Assembly: GCA_024691325.1 (NCBI GenBank)
Contig: JAILNR010000014.1
Coordinates: 1 to 64,000 of the forward strand
From: Saccharofermentans sp.
GTDB lineage: Bacteria; Bacillota; Clostridia; Saccharofermentanales; Saccharofermentanaceae
Direction of reading: 5' to 3'
Length of the DNA: 64,000 bases
The position numbers and the translations under genes are program-made. A model generated the notes under the pieces. The model was not told the DNA's origin. It did not search any database and saw only the letters and a program-made list of their open reading frames with translations. Below are positions 41,851-51,452 of the stretch, in pieces. Position 1 is the first letter of the stretch, and each line of letters begins with the position of its first letter.

Positions 41851-43715
41851 TCTGACAGTCTGTAAAGGTAGAAGTAGTCAGGTCCGAGAATACCGTTGTA
41901 GTCTATTGTTTCGATAGAGGCGATATCTATCATTTCGTAGTTGCTCCACTCATAGGTGTTATTTCTGGTTACTACAAAATCGACACGTCCCTCGCGGATT
42001 GCAGACTCTCTTTGATCGATAGATTCGCCAAGAGCGTTGTCAATCATATATGTGCAGAAGTATTTTTCCGACGGAACGATTCCGGCCTCTGTATAGAATC
42101 CGAGATCAGGGAAGTCATAACAAAGAAGAGTTGAATCTTCGGGTATGGAATCTGCAAAAATCGCCTGTGGCTGCATGGAGTGCGGCTTAAAAATCAGATT
42201 GGTTGCAAAAGAAGTCATAAAGCTTGTTAATGCCAGGGCGACAGAAAGAGCGCCGGTGAGAATTATCCTTACCGGTTGTTTTGGTTTGTCAAGGATAGAT
42301 ACCAGAAGTCTTGTGACCGGTATTATTCCTGTTACAGCGAACGCAGCAACGCCGAATACATAGTAGAACATCTGCGAATCCCCCCAAAAGACAAAGACAA
42401 AAGTAAATACAAACAGTGTTATAAGCGAAGGCAGGTGTTTGCTGTTTTTCTTTAACGAGAAGAACAGGATTGCAGGAAGGATTAGAAGAGTCAAAATGTA
42501 ATTTGAGTCAAGTTTCATGAATAACAACATCATTGAGTATGGGAACTTGGCTGTTAAAGGGATTGCCCCTTCGCTTCCCTGATACAGAAATATGTTGTTG
42601 TAAAAATATACAGTGAAGAGGTCTGATAAAGCATTGTTAGCCAGAAAATACAAAAGTATCGGAACAGATATGGTAATGCATGCCAATATGAAATATGCAG
42701 CCTGAACTAACAGATCATGTATCTTTTTGTTGCGGATCGATGTGATTACCATTAGAACAATCAAGCCTATATAGAAGCCGCAAAGGGTGAATTTTATCCA
42801 AAACGCTGCTGCGGCACCGATGCCCGCGAGGAAGGCGTTTTTCTTGCTTATTGAAGTCTTCTTATTGTTTGCTCTTACTGCTGTTAAGATTCCGTAAAGA
42901 TAAAACGGCAGCATTATCTCTTCTGCGCTGTCTCCATAGAAGTAGGCATTGCAGGAGTATATCAACATGATAAATGGGAAGGATAGAATCTCAAACAGGA
43001 TTCCCGTCCTGACAAAACATGAGGCAAGTTTGATTAATATTCTATGAGTAAAGAAAAGCAAGACTGTCTGGAATATAAATACGCCCCCGAATGCTTTGCC
43101 GGGAATGAGTGAGCAAGCTGCGTGTATAAAGTACAGAAGAGGGCCTTTATGTTCAAACAAATCACGGTAGGGAATAACTCCCTTTGTGATAGCTGTGCCG
43201 ACAGTTAAGAAACAGTTGGCATCCGACCAGTTATTGAAAGGGTACAAAGGAGAGGATTGTGATAATAATCCGACTGTAATAAGAGCTCCTATAGCTGAGA
43301 TAATATAAGATAACAAAGGCTTAGTCTGAGCTTCTAAAGTTGAGTCTTCTTTTGAAGGTGTATATTGAACGGATCTTAAAAAGCAAAAGATGATAAAAGA
43401 AAAAATAGAGAGAACCAAACCTATAACGATTGCAATTACGATGTTGGAATCTGTATATCTTTGATAACAGTTGATTATGAAGTACAAAAGAAGAAAGAAT
43501 GACATGAATGCGGGGAATGCCAATTCCTTCATGGATCCTGGCATTATTCTTTTAAGATCGAATGAACTCTTATCGACTGAATTTGAAAACAGCAGAACCG
43601 ATATCAGTATCAGAACAAGCAGTCCTATTCCCACTTTCGAAGGGAGTGTCAGAATACCGGTAGCAATAAAAGATATGAATAGGATTATTTTATTTAGTTT
43701 TTCTTTTTGATCCAT
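41847..43715 (-). CDS. GT39-like polytopic membrane glycosyltransferase
   Basis: A 622-residue membrane protein with about twelve spans. VIPYRDLFEHKGPLLYFIH (about residues 186-204) is the large extracytoplasmic-loop motif of the GT39/ArnT GT-C fold. After the last span a soluble tail of about 95 residues follows, from about residue 525. It is expected to take a sugar from a lipid carrier and transfer it outside the membrane. Its start overlaps the YfhO-like gene by 26 nt, so the two are coupled. Substrate unknown. Confidence 0.75.
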   Translation of the reverse strand: MDQKEKLNKIILFISFIATGILTLPSKVGIGLLVLILISVLLFSNSVDKSSFDLKRIMPGSMKELAFPAFMSFFLLLYFIINCYQRYTDSNIVIAIVIGLVLSIFSFIIFCFLRSVQYTPSKEDSTLEAQTKPLLSYIISAIGALITVGLLSQSSPLYPFNNWSDANCFLTVGTAITKGVIPYRDLFEHKGPLLYFIHAACSLIPGKAFGGVFIFQTVLLFFTHRILIKLASCFVRTGILFEILSFPFIMLIYSCNAYFYGDSAEEIMLPFYLYGILTAVRANNKKTSISKKNAFLAGIGAAAAFWIKFTLCGFYIGLIVLMVITSIRNKKIHDLLVQAAYFILACITISVPILLYFLANNALSDLFTVYFYNNIFLYQGSEGAIPLTAKFPYSMMLLFMKLDSNYILTLLILPAILFFSLKKNSKHLPSLITLFVFTFVFVFWGDSQMFYYVFGVAAFAVTGIIPVTRLLVSILDKPKQPVRIILTGALSVALALTSFMTSFATNLIFKPHSMQPQAIFADSIPEDSTLLCYDFPDLGFYTEAGIVPSEKYFCTYMIDNALGESIDQRESAIREGRVDFVVTRNNTYEWSNYEMIDIASIETIDYNGILGPDYFYLYRLSD

Positions 43716-46371
43716 TATTAGTTCCTTTTATGAAGATACAAACACCAAGACATAGTGCTGATACAGCGGAAACCATAATACCTGCCAACAAATAAGGTGT
43801 CTTGTATGTCAGTTCAATATGATGGTCTCCGGCTTCTGTTCTTATAGCCATAAAAGCACGATTGGCTCTTATGATTTCAGCAGGTTCTCCGTCTATCTCG
43901 GCGGTCCACCCTTGAGAGTAGGGAATGGCAAAATACAGATATCTGTCAGAAGCTGATGATATATCTGCGTAAATATGTGTTCCATCGATAGAGTAGCTAA
44001 CGTTGTCTATATCTGCATGCGCCTCGAATGTATCAATAAAGCTCTGTGTATCCTCGATGCTTCTTGAAAGTATTTCCAATCCGTCGAATTGATATTCTCC
44101 AAGCGTATCAAAATATATGAGTATCTGATTGCAGCTTCTTCCTGCCATGTTAAAAGTGAACAGCCAGTCTTTTCTTATGTGATATACACTTCGATTTGCT
44201 GTGTTGGAAACAAATGCATCGGAAGCAACTTCCTGTCTGTCAGAGATCAGTGTAGGTGTCACCTGGAACATCGGTGTTATTAAGTCGTTGCTTACATCCA
44301 TTTGCAGATTATTAACCCAAAGCATCAGCTCGTCATCACTTTGCTCATCCATGCTTATTAACATAAAGGCACCCGGATCGGTTACGGATATCCTGTTGCC
44401 GTTGATTTCCATTCCGTTAAGCACATCAATGGTGTAGGGGATGCTTTGTACCTTGAAATAACCGTCATTGACTGATGTATTTGTGGAACTGTCAGTGACC
44501 ATATAATTCATCAATAATTCTTCTTTCAAAGCCGGGTTAAGTTCGGAATAAGATGACTCAGAGAAAGTCTCATCGTAGAAATAAACCATTGAAACATCAT
44601 TCATGCTTATATATGAACTGTATTCTTGTTGTGTTGCTGATGTCTCATATAAAGCATAGGAGTAAGGAACATAGTAAGTAAGATCATCGGGAGCAGTAAT
44701 GTATTTTGTGCCGTTCATGATCTCGAGGAAAGTTCTTCCGTGAAGGTTTCTATAGCAAAAGCATACGCCGTCGCTTACCAGTCCCATATCATCAATATAG
44801 TTCGAAAGATAATTGTTATAGTTGCTGTGATAAAAATCATATCCGTTCAGACCGGCTGTCATTGAAGCATTCGACGTGAAGCTGCCATAATAATTGTTCA
44901 ATCGGTCATATCTTAAAGCGTCGGTATCATCATAGCTTCTGATAAGGTCTATACCTTCCTTGTTATAAACAGAAGCGAATGCATCACCTAAGTTTATTCC
45001 CCTGGCTGTAGGGATAATAATGGATTGTGTAAATCCGATAATGAAGCAGGATATGAGGAGCGGGATCAACAGAAATCTTTTTCTTTTGATTCCTTTTGAA
45101 CTGAAGATCCACAGCAAAGCAATCGTGATTACGGCCGATACGGCTGACATGATGCCGTAAAGCTCGTTGGTAAACAGACACAACAGTGAATAAACGGCTG
45201 TAAAGATAAGCATGAAACCATATTCTTTTGTTGAGATCTGATCGATGTTTTCTATACCAATGGTAATTATGTATGCCAGTATTAGAATGAATCCGAATAT
45301 ATATCTTTGGGATGAATAGTCAAAACCATTCATTAATGATCCGATAAAAGGAATAAAAAGTGAGATAAAGAAGCAAGCTGCAAGTATTATAGTTCTCTTA
45401 TATTTTGATCTGTTTTTCCAGAGTATATAGAAGCAGGGAATGATCAACGCTGTCATTCCATAGTTGCTTTCATATTCGTTCTCAAGATCAACATAAGAAA
45501 ACATGCCGCCGAATATCTTCTTTACTCGAACGAGACCGTATGTAAAACGGAATGGTCTTTCAAGATCCAATCTGTCTATTCCGGCAAGATTTATTATTCC
45601 CGGGATTGACGGTCCGATTCCGATTCCGATACCAATTAAAGTGAACAGCGTGAATCTTAGTATAAGTGAAATAAGCTTCTTTATGTTTCTTTCTTCTTCT
45701 GTCGCGAACTTTATGATGCAATAGAACACGAGCATCATTCCCATAATATAAAGGAAGTAGTAAGAGTAGATGGTACAGTATGCTACGATGAGACAGTAAT
45801 GAATGAACTTCCCTTCGTCCCAGAGCTTGTCTGCTCCTACTATCAGCAAAGGGAAGAGGATAAACAGAACAGTAAAATTAGCCTGTATCAATCCTATAAA
45901 AGCAAAGCCGGAGAATACATACGATAATGCTCCGAATACAGCACCGATACCATTGTGCTTACGGTACGAACAAAAATACAGGAAAGACAATCCTGATAGA
46001 TAGTACTGAATAACAATTACTGCGTTGAATACATATTCCAAAACAGGCTTCGGGAAAATGGCAGATAACCAGTAAAGCGGATTAAAAAGCTGGATCTCAG
46101 AAATCATCATAAAGGGATCAAAACCAAATACTGACATATCCCAGTTAGGAAGCTCAAAAACATGCTTTACGAAGATGTTTGAGAATAGATGTTTAATCCA
46201 TGTTCCGCAATAGACAAAATATGTGTACTGCTGCGTTATTCCGTCATAGTTTGGGAACAGGTCCTTCCCGAGTATTCCATAGAATAATAGAATGCATAAG
46301 AGCATAAAAATAACGAAAAGACCTGAGTATAGAAGTACTGTGTTTTTGTTGTTTAACTTGCTTTTCAACAT
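43690..46371 (-). CDS. YfhO-family membrane protein
   Basis: An 893-residue protein with about thirteen spans (residues 1-460 plus one near the C-terminus). A large extracellular domain lies at about 460-850. Features of YfhO are visible: FPNYDGITQQYTYFVYCGTW early, LRYDRLNNYYGSF and NGTKYITAPDDL in the outer domain, and the late YFAIPYSQGWTAEIDG with a closing membrane span. YfhO proteins glycosylate lipoteichoic acid or other envelope polymers from lipid-linked sugars. It lies in a minus-strand operon with the GT39-like gene. Confidence 0.85.
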   Translation of the reverse strand: MLKSKLNNKNTVLLYSGLFVIFMLLCILLFYGILGKDLFPNYDGITQQYTYFVYCGTWIKHLFSNIFVKHVFELPNWDMSVFGFDPFMMISEIQLFNPLYWLSAIFPKPVLEYVFNAVIVIQYYLSGLSFLYFCSYRKHNGIGAVFGALSYVFSGFAFIGLIQANFTVLFILFPLLIVGADKLWDEGKFIHYCLIVAYCTIYSYYFLYIMGMMLVFYCIIKFATEEERNIKKLISLILRFTLFTLIGIGIGIGPSIPGIINLAGIDRLDLERPFRFTYGLVRVKKIFGGMFSYVDLENEYESNYGMTALIIPCFYILWKNRSKYKRTIILAACFFISLFIPFIGSLMNGFDYSSQRYIFGFILILAYIITIGIENIDQISTKEYGFMLIFTAVYSLLCLFTNELYGIMSAVSAVITIALLWIFSSKGIKRKRFLLIPLLISCFIIGFTQSIIIPTARGINLGDAFASVYNKEGIDLIRSYDDTDALRYDRLNNYYGSFTSNASMTAGLNGYDFYHSNYNNYLSNYIDDMGLVSDGVCFCYRNLHGRTFLEIMNGTKYITAPDDLTYYVPYSYALYETSATQQEYSSYISMNDVSMVYFYDETFSESSYSELNPALKEELLMNYMVTDSSTNTSVNDGYFKVQSIPYTIDVLNGMEINGNRISVTDPGAFMLISMDEQSDDELMLWVNNLQMDVSNDLITPMFQVTPTLISDRQEVASDAFVSNTANRSVYHIRKDWLFTFNMAGRSCNQILIYFDTLGEYQFDGLEILSRSIEDTQSFIDTFEAHADIDNVSYSIDGTHIYADISSASDRYLYFAIPYSQGWTAEIDGEPAEIIRANRAFMAIRTEAGDHHIELTYKTPYLLAGIMVSAVSALCLGVCIFIKGTNNGSKRKTK

Positions 46372-46387
46372 ACAATAACTATTCCCG

Positions 46388-46738
46388 TTAATTAATAGAA
46401 TAAATAATAATACCAGTAAGGATTATACATAATGCAATAACCTTGCGCAGGGTGATCTTCTCCTTAAAGAAGACAGAACCCCACAAGGTAACAAAGAAAT
46501 AACCTGTAGCTTCAAGTATGGGCCCCGATGAAAGAGGGATGACCTTAAATGCGAATATCGAGAAAAAAGTCGCAATGAAAAATATAAAATAAGCACTGAT
46601 GACAGGCAGGTTCAGATATTCCTTCAAAAAAGACGAGTGTTCTTTACCTGATGACTTCTTAAGTAAGACCTGAGACAGGGAACTCAAGAAAACACCCAGC
46701 ACCATAACCGATGAGTATACAAGTTCAGTCCTGTTCAT
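46388..46738 (-). CDS. Small EamA/SMR-like transporter subunit
   Basis: A 116-residue protein with four membrane spans, including the block PILEATGYFFVTLWGSVFFKEKIT typical of EamA/SMR proteins. It overlaps its upstream partner by 14 nt. Two such half-size, co-encoded subunits resemble ArnE/ArnF, which flip aminoarabinose-lipid across the membrane. In this cluster it would suit flipping of a lipid-linked amino sugar. That role is inferred from context. Confidence 0.7.
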   Translation of the reverse strand: MNRTELVYSSVMVLGVFLSSLSQVLLKKSSGKEHSSFLKEYLNLPVISAYFIFFIATFFSIFAFKVIPLSSGPILEATGYFFVTLWGSVFFKEKITLRKVIALCIILTGIIIYSIN

Positions 46739-47096
46739 GGGATTCTCCGGATGAAAACAGGATGATGCCTGTTATGACTATCACTCCGCCTATTATCTTT
46801 TTTAATGATATGGATTCTCCAAACAGGATCGCTCCCCAGATCATTGACCATATAACACTGACAGCTTTATTTGCATATGCGATGGAAATGGGAAGTCTCT
46901 TAATTATCTGCTGCCAAAAGATGGCATATACACCAAGAATGAGGATAAGACCGGCATAAAAAAGACAAAATCTCAGGCTTAAGAAAGTCTCGCGGGAAGC
47001 GAGTTTACTGAATACTCCGGAAAATGAGAAAAAGACAAGAAGGGCATGAAGTAACATAAGCGCCCGTAATTCTTTTCCTTCGATATGAGTTCTCAT
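46725..47096 (-). CDS. Small EamA/SMR-like transporter subunit, partner
   Basis: A 123-residue protein with four membrane spans and the block IAYANKAVSVIWSMIWGAILFGESIS near residues 71-95, again of EamA/SMR type. AAGGGAGCGG lies before the ATG. It is the first gene of the minus-strand operon and probably forms a heterodimer with the next gene's product. Drug efflux is an alternative role but less likely beside YfhO and GT-C genes. Confidence 0.7.
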   Translation of the reverse strand: MRTHIEGKELRALMLLHALLVFFSFSGVFSKLASRETFLSLRFCLFYAGLILILGVYAIFWQQIIKRLPISIAYANKAVSVIWSMIWGAILFGESISLKKIIGGVIVITGIILFSSGESHEQD

Positions 47097-47128
47097 TTAT
47101 CCGCTCCCTTTTATGTCAATCTTTATTG

Positions 47129-47157
47129 ATTTTACATACTTGATTATTAGTTTGCAA
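47129..47157 (-). promoter_or_regulatory. Promoter of the minus-strand glycan operon
   Basis: On the minus strand TTGCAA (47152-47157) and TAAAAT (47129-47134) are 17 nt apart, about 35 nt ahead of the first ATG. Confidence 0.6.
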
Positions 47158-47174
47158 TTTTGGAAGAGGCTTAT

Positions 47175-47203
47175 AGTCAAAGAGTGTTTGACATTCTTTG
47201 ACT
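47175..47203 (-). promoter_or_regulatory. CtsR-like heptad repeats over the hrcA -35 region
   Basis: On the minus strand AGTCAAA-GAA-TGTCAAA (47187-47203) matches the CtsR consensus of two (A/G)GTCAAA heptads three bases apart, with one mismatch in the second. A further AGTCAAA lies at 47175-47181 on the plus strand. Together they sit in a perfect 13-bp inverted repeat (47171-47183 with 47195-47207) that brackets the -35 box. Confidence 0.6.
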
Positions 47204-47216
47204 ATAATGCTATCTT
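47188..47216 (+). promoter_or_regulatory. Promoter of the hrcA heat-shock operon
   Basis: TTGACA (47188-47193) and TATCTT (47211-47216) are 17 nt apart. The expected start falls at about 47223, inside CIRCE, the classic arrangement for HrcA repression. Confidence 0.65.
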
Positions 47217-47220
47217 GTAT

Positions 47221-47247
47221 TTGGCACTCGAAGGATAAGAGTGCTAA
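47221..47247. promoter_or_regulatory. CIRCE operator (HrcA binding site)
   Basis: TTGGCACTC, nine bases, GAGTGCTAA. This differs from the consensus TTAGCACTC-N9-GAGTGCTAA at a single base. It lies 24 nt before the hrcA start codon. Confidence 0.95.
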
Positions 47248-47270
47248 TTCGAAGAAAGGAGCGTTGAAGA

Positions 47271-48320
47271 ATGTCCGTAAATGACAGGAAAATGAAGGTT
47301 TTGCAGGCTATAGTCGATGACTATGTAACCACGAATGAGCCTGTGGGATCGAAGTCTTTGATCGAGAGACATAACTTTCCCGTAAGTTCTGCGACGCTCC
47401 GTAATGATATGGCTGAACTCGAGCGTATGGGCCTTATCGAGAAGCCTCATACGTCAGCAGGAAGGATACCGTCCGACAGAGGATACAGAGAGTATGTTGA
47501 TTCTCTTATGACTCTTGACTCCTTAAGTGATGCAGAGCGTATCGAGATATCCGGAAGGATCGATGAGAGTGTAGGCGAGGTAAGAGATCTTCTTAAGAAT
47601 GCATCCGCTGCTCTTTCTGAGACGACCGGTTATGTATCACTTGTTATGACACCTAAGCTTGCGGGCTCCTCGCTTCTTCAGCTTAAGATCTTAATGATCG
47701 AACCCGGTAAGGCTTTGGTCGTAATGGTTCTCTCGGCAGGTGTCGTTAAGGATAAGGTGGTAAGGATACCGAACTTCTTAACTCCCGATCAGCTTAAAGA
47801 GATATCGGACAGTGTCGAGAAGAGCCTTAACGGAAAGCCTTTGGATGAGATCACTCTCGTAACACTCGCTACTTCCGTTAAGGAGACAAAGATACCGGAC
47901 TCGCTTCTTAATCAGGTACTCTACGAGACTTATACCGCTATCAAGCAGGCGGACAGACTCGATGTCTATCTTGACGGTGAGCATAACATGTTAAAGCTTC
48001 CGGACTTCTCCGAGCTTTCAAGAGCAAGAGATCTTCTCGGAACCTTATCACATGACGGCATGGTCGCAGGATATGTAAACGAGATCGAGAAGGAGAATCA
48101 CGGTTCATCTGATACCTACATGATTAGGATAGGTCAGGAGATCGCACTTGAAGGTCTTGAGGATTGCAGCTTTATAACAACGACTTATAAGGTGGGCGAT
48201 TCGATATCGGGCAATATCGGTGTCATAGGTCCCAAGAGAATGGACTACAGCAAGGTCATATCGCAGATCGATTTTGTAAGATACAAACTTAACGACGGAA
48301 TAAAGAAACTGAACAGTTAA
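47271..48320 (+). CDS. hrcA: Heat-shock repressor HrcA
   Basis: A 349-residue repressor of chaperone genes that binds CIRCE and is kept active by GroEL. The winged-helix domain (about 1-75) has PVGSKSLIERHNFPVSSATLRNDM followed by GLIEKPHTSAGRIPSDRGYR. The GAF-like and dimer domains follow. AAAGGAGCG precedes the ATG. It heads the operon and must act on the CIRCE just upstream, giving autoregulation. Confidence 0.96.
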   Translation: MSVNDRKMKVLQAIVDDYVTTNEPVGSKSLIERHNFPVSSATLRNDMAELERMGLIEKPHTSAGRIPSDRGYREYVDSLMTLDSLSDAERIEISGRIDESVGEVRDLLKNASAALSETTGYVSLVMTPKLAGSSLLQLKILMIEPGKALVVMVLSAGVVKDKVVRIPNFLTPDQLKEISDSVEKSLNGKPLDEITLVTLATSVKETKIPDSLLNQVLYETYTAIKQADRLDVYLDGEHNMLKLPDFSELSRARDLLGTLSHDGMVAGYVNEIEKENHGSSDTYMIRIGQEIALEGLEDCSFITTTYKVGDSISGNIGVIGPKRMDYSKVISQIDFVRYKLNDGIKKLNS

Positions 48321-48340
48321 TGGAAATGGAGGAAAGATAA

Positions 48341-48925
48341 TTGAAAGAAGAAGATAATGATGTTCTTGAGTTTCCCGAAGATCCTGAAGTAACAGAAGAG
48401 ACTTCGGATGTGGAGGAAACAGCGGAGGAGACTGTCGGGGAGCCTGATGAAGAGCAGACTGATGACGGGGATTCTTCCAAGATAAAAGAGCTTGAGGACA
48501 GGTATGTAAGGCTTTTCGCCGAGTACGATAACTTCAGGAAGCGCACTACCAAGGAGAAGGAAGATCTCTACAGCAGTGCCGTGGTTGAGGTCACTAAGCA
48601 GTGGCTGTCCGTGCTTGATAATATCGACCGCGCTATAGATGCAGCGAAAGCGCAGCAGGGCGATGGTGTTGATGAGGAAGCAGAGGACAAGATGCTTCAG
48701 GGACTCGAGCTCATTAAGAAGCAGGCGCAGGACGTGCTTACCAAGATTAATGTAACGCAGATCGAGTGTGAAAGAGGGACAGCTTTTGATCCCAACCTTC
48801 ACGAAGCCGTAATGCACACAGAGGACGATACCTTGGGAGAGAACCAGATCGCTCAGGTTTTCCAGAAGGGATACATCCTCAAGGACCGTGTGGTAAGACA
48901 TGCGGTGGTTCAGGTAGCTAACTGA
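48341..48925 (+). CDS. grpE: Nucleotide exchange factor GrpE
   Basis: A 194-residue co-chaperone that releases ADP from DnaK. A strongly acidic N-terminal tail (1-50) leads into a coiled coil with [13 protein letters not shown] (about 61-73). The beta wing follows, ending in [13 protein letters not shown]. The start is TTG 48341, placed 8 nt after GGAGG. A six-codon in-frame-closed ATG frame just before it ends in the base ahead of the TTG. Confidence 0.95.
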   Translation: MKEEDNDVLEFPEDPEVTEETSDVEETAEETVGEPDEEQTDDGDSSKIKELEDRYVRLFAEYDNFRKRTTKEKEDLYSSAVVEVTKQWLSVLDNIDRAIDAAKAQQGDGVDEEAEDKMLQGLELIKKQAQDVLTKINVTQIECERGTAFDPNLHEAVMHTEDDTLGENQIAQVFQKGYILKDRVVRHAVVQVAN

Positions 48926-48951
48926 TCAAACTATTAATAAGGAGAAAAACA

Positions 48952-49557
48952 ATGAGTAATTATGATTTGAGATCATCACTGGTACCTACAGTTATCGAGT
49001 CCTCTTCAAGAGGCGAGAGAGCTTATGATATCTATTCAAGACTTCTTAAGGAGCGAATCGTAATCCTTTCCGAGGAAGTAAACCATGTAACAGCAAGCCT
49101 TATCACGGCACAGCTTTTGTTCCTCGAGGCAGAGGATCCCGATAAGGACATTCAGTTCTATATCAACAGCCCCGGAGGATCCGTAACAGACGGTCTCATG
49201 ATCTACGATACGATGAAGCTCATAAAGCCTGATGTTCAGACGATCTGCATGGGTATGGCGGCATCGATGGGTTCCGTTCTCCTCGCAGCAGGTACTAAGG
49301 GTAAAAGATGCATCCTTCCTAATGCTGAGGTAATGATCCACCAGCCTTTGGGCGGCGCTCAGGGACAGGCAACAGAGATCCTTATCGCAGCTGAGCACAT
49401 CAAGGATACAAGAACAAGACTTAACCAGATTCTCGCTGATGCTTGTAACAGACCTTTGGAGGATCTGATGAGAGATACAGACAGAGACCACTGGATGACA
49501 GCCAAGGAAGCACTTGACTACGGAATCGTAGATAAGATCCTTGAGAGCAAGAAGTAA
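48952..49557 (+). CDS. clpP: ATP-dependent Clp protease proteolytic subunit
   Basis: A 201-residue serine protease that forms the tetradecameric Clp barrel. The catalytic serine is S105 in MGMAASMGS and the histidine is H130 in MIHQPLGG, with [11 protein letters not shown] near 71. Length and motifs indicate an active enzyme. Its place between grpE and dnaK is unusual; clpP normally stands alone or next to clpX/tig under CtsR. AAGGAG lies before the ATG. Confidence 0.96.
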   Translation: MSNYDLRSSLVPTVIESSSRGERAYDIYSRLLKERIVILSEEVNHVTASLITAQLLFLEAEDPDKDIQFYINSPGGSVTDGLMIYDTMKLIKPDVQTICMGMAASMGSVLLAAGTKGKRCILPNAEVMIHQPLGGAQGQATEILIAAEHIKDTRTRLNQILADACNRPLEDLMRDTDRDHWMTAKEALDYGIVDKILESKK

Positions 49558-49586
49558 TTGAAAGAACACATTGGAGGAATATAAAA

Positions 49587-51452
49587 ATGGCAAAAGTAAT
49601 TGGTATTGACCTTGGTACGACAAACTCGTGCGTAGCGGTTATGGAAGGTTCGGAGACAGTAGTAATTCCTAATCCGGAAGGAAACAGAACAACACCTTCA
49701 GTTGTTGCATTCACAAAAGACGGTGAGAGACTCATCGGTCAGGTAGCTAAGCGTCAGGCTGTTACAAACCCTGACGGAACAGTTCAGTCAATCAAAAGAG
49801 AGATGGGTTCCGACTATAAGGTAAACATCGCTGATAAGGCATATACGCCTCAAGAGATCTCAGCTATGATCTTAAGTAAGCTTAAGAGCGATGCAGAGGC
49901 TTATCTCGGACAGGAAGTTACACAGGCTGTTATCACAGTTCCTGCATACTTTACTGACTCACAGCGTCAGGCTACAAAGGATGCAGGTAAGATCGCAGGT
50001 CTTGATGTTCTCCGTATCGTAAACGAGCCTACGGCTGCTTCATTGGCTTACGGCCTTGATAAGGAAGAAGATCAGAAGATCCTCGTATTCGACTTGGGCG
50101 GCGGTACATTCGATGTATCCATCCTCGATATCTCTGACGGCGTATTTGAGGTTCTTGCTACAGCAGGTAACAACAGATTGGGCGGTGACGACTTCGATAA
50201 TAAGATCGTTGACTACCTTGTTGAGACTTTCAAGGCTTCTGACGGAGTTGATTTGAGAAACGACAGAATGGCTATGCAGAGACTTCGTGAGGCTGCTGAG
50301 AAGGCTAAGATCGAGCTTTCAGGTGTTACAACATCCAACATAAACCTCGCATACATCACTGCTGATGCAACAGGTCCTAAGCACATGGACATCACGCTTA
50401 CAAAGGCTAAGTTCGATGAGCTCACAGCTGACCTCGTTCAGAAGACTATGGATCCTGTTAAGAGAGCTTTGTCTGATGCTAAGCTTTCCACAAGTGATAT
50501 CAACAAGATCCTCCTCGTCGGTGGTTCCACAAGAATCCCTGCAGTTCAGGAGGCTGTTAAGACTTACTTCGGTAAGGAGCCTTTCAAGGGCATCAACCCT
50601 GATGAGTGTGTAGCTATCGGTGCTGCTATCCAGGCTGCAGTTCTTACAGGTGATGTTAAGGGCCTCGTACTTCTCGACGTTACACCTCTTTCACTCGGTA
50701 TCGAGACAGAGGGCGGCATCTTCACAAAGATGATCGAGAGAAATACAACAATCCCTGCAAAGAAGTCGATGGTATTCTCTACAGCTGCTAACAACCAGAC
50801 ACAGGTTGATGTACACGTTCTCCAGGGTGAGCGTGAGATCGCAGCTTACAACAAGAGCCTTGGCAACTTCATTCTTGACGGTATCGCACCCGCACCCCGT
50901 GGTGTTCCGCAGATCGAGGTTACTTTCGACATCGATGCTAACGGTATCGTTAATGTATCCGCTAAGGATAAGGGAACAGGCCGTGAGCAGAAGATCACTA
51001 TCACAGCTTCTTCCAACATGAGCGAGGAAGATATCCAGAAGGCTATCAAGGAAGCTGAACTCCACGCTGCTGAGGATAAGGAGCGTAAGGAGAAGGTTGA
51101 CGTTAAGAACAAGGCTGAGTCAACCGTATTCCAGACAGAGAAGGCTCTCGAGGACTTCGGCGATAAGGTAAGTGAAGACGATAAGGCTCCGATCAAGGAG
51201 GCTTTGGAGAAGCTTAAGGATGCAATCTCCAAGGATGACACAGAAGCCATGAAGACTGAGACTGAGAATGTAAGCAACGTGCTCATGAAGCTCGGCGAAA
51301 AGTTCTATCAGGCATCCGGGGCTGCCGGCGCTCAGGGTGCACCTAATCCTGAGGACTTTGCAGGATACGGTTCCGCAGGTGATCAGGGAGCACAGGGCGC
51401 AGGTCCTGATGCAGGAGCTGACGGCTTCAAGAGTGCAGGCGGAGACTTCTAA
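49587..51452 (+). CDS. dnaK: Chaperone DnaK (Hsp70)
   Basis: A 621-residue ATP-dependent chaperone. The nucleotide-binding domain starts [17 protein letters not shown] and carries [16 protein letters not shown] near 146, [15 protein letters not shown] near 170 and the VGGSTRIP loop near 312. The linker [11 protein letters not shown] is followed by the substrate domain. The lid ends in a Gly/Ala-rich tail. The missing 24-residue insert in the ATPase domain is the Gram-positive form. GGAGG lies upstream. It overlaps dnaJ by one base. Confidence 0.98.
   Translation: MAKVIGIDLGTTNSCVAVMEGSETVVIPNPEGNRTTPSVVAFTKDGERLIGQVAKRQAVTNPDGTVQSIKREMGSDYKVNIADKAYTPQEISAMILSKLKSDAEAYLGQEVTQAVITVPAYFTDSQRQATKDAGKIAGLDVLRIVNEPTAASLAYGLDKEEDQKILVFDLGGGTFDVSILDISDGVFEVLATAGNNRLGGDDFDNKIVDYLVETFKASDGVDLRNDRMAMQRLREAAEKAKIELSGVTTSNINLAYITADATGPKHMDITLTKAKFDELTADLVQKTMDPVKRALSDAKLSTSDINKILLVGGSTRIPAVQEAVKTYFGKEPFKGINPDECVAIGAAIQAAVLTGDVKGLVLLDVTPLSLGIETEGGIFTKMIERNTTIPAKKSMVFSTAANNQTQVDVHVLQGEREIAAYNKSLGNFILDGIAPAPRGVPQIEVTFDIDANGIVNVSAKDKGTGREQKITITASSNMSEEDIQKAIKEAELHAAEDKERKEKVDVKNKAESTVFQTEKALEDFGDKVSEDDKAPIKEALEKLKDAISKDDTEAMKTETENVSNVLMKLGEKFYQASGAAGAQGAPNPEDFAGYGSAGDQGAQGAGPDAGADGFKSAGGDF

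Noticed and set aside
48321..48340. Six-codon leader peptide before grpE
   Set aside because: The ATG frame here contains the grpE GGAGG itself and lacks its own ribosome binding site, so it is most likely just the grpE leader sequence.
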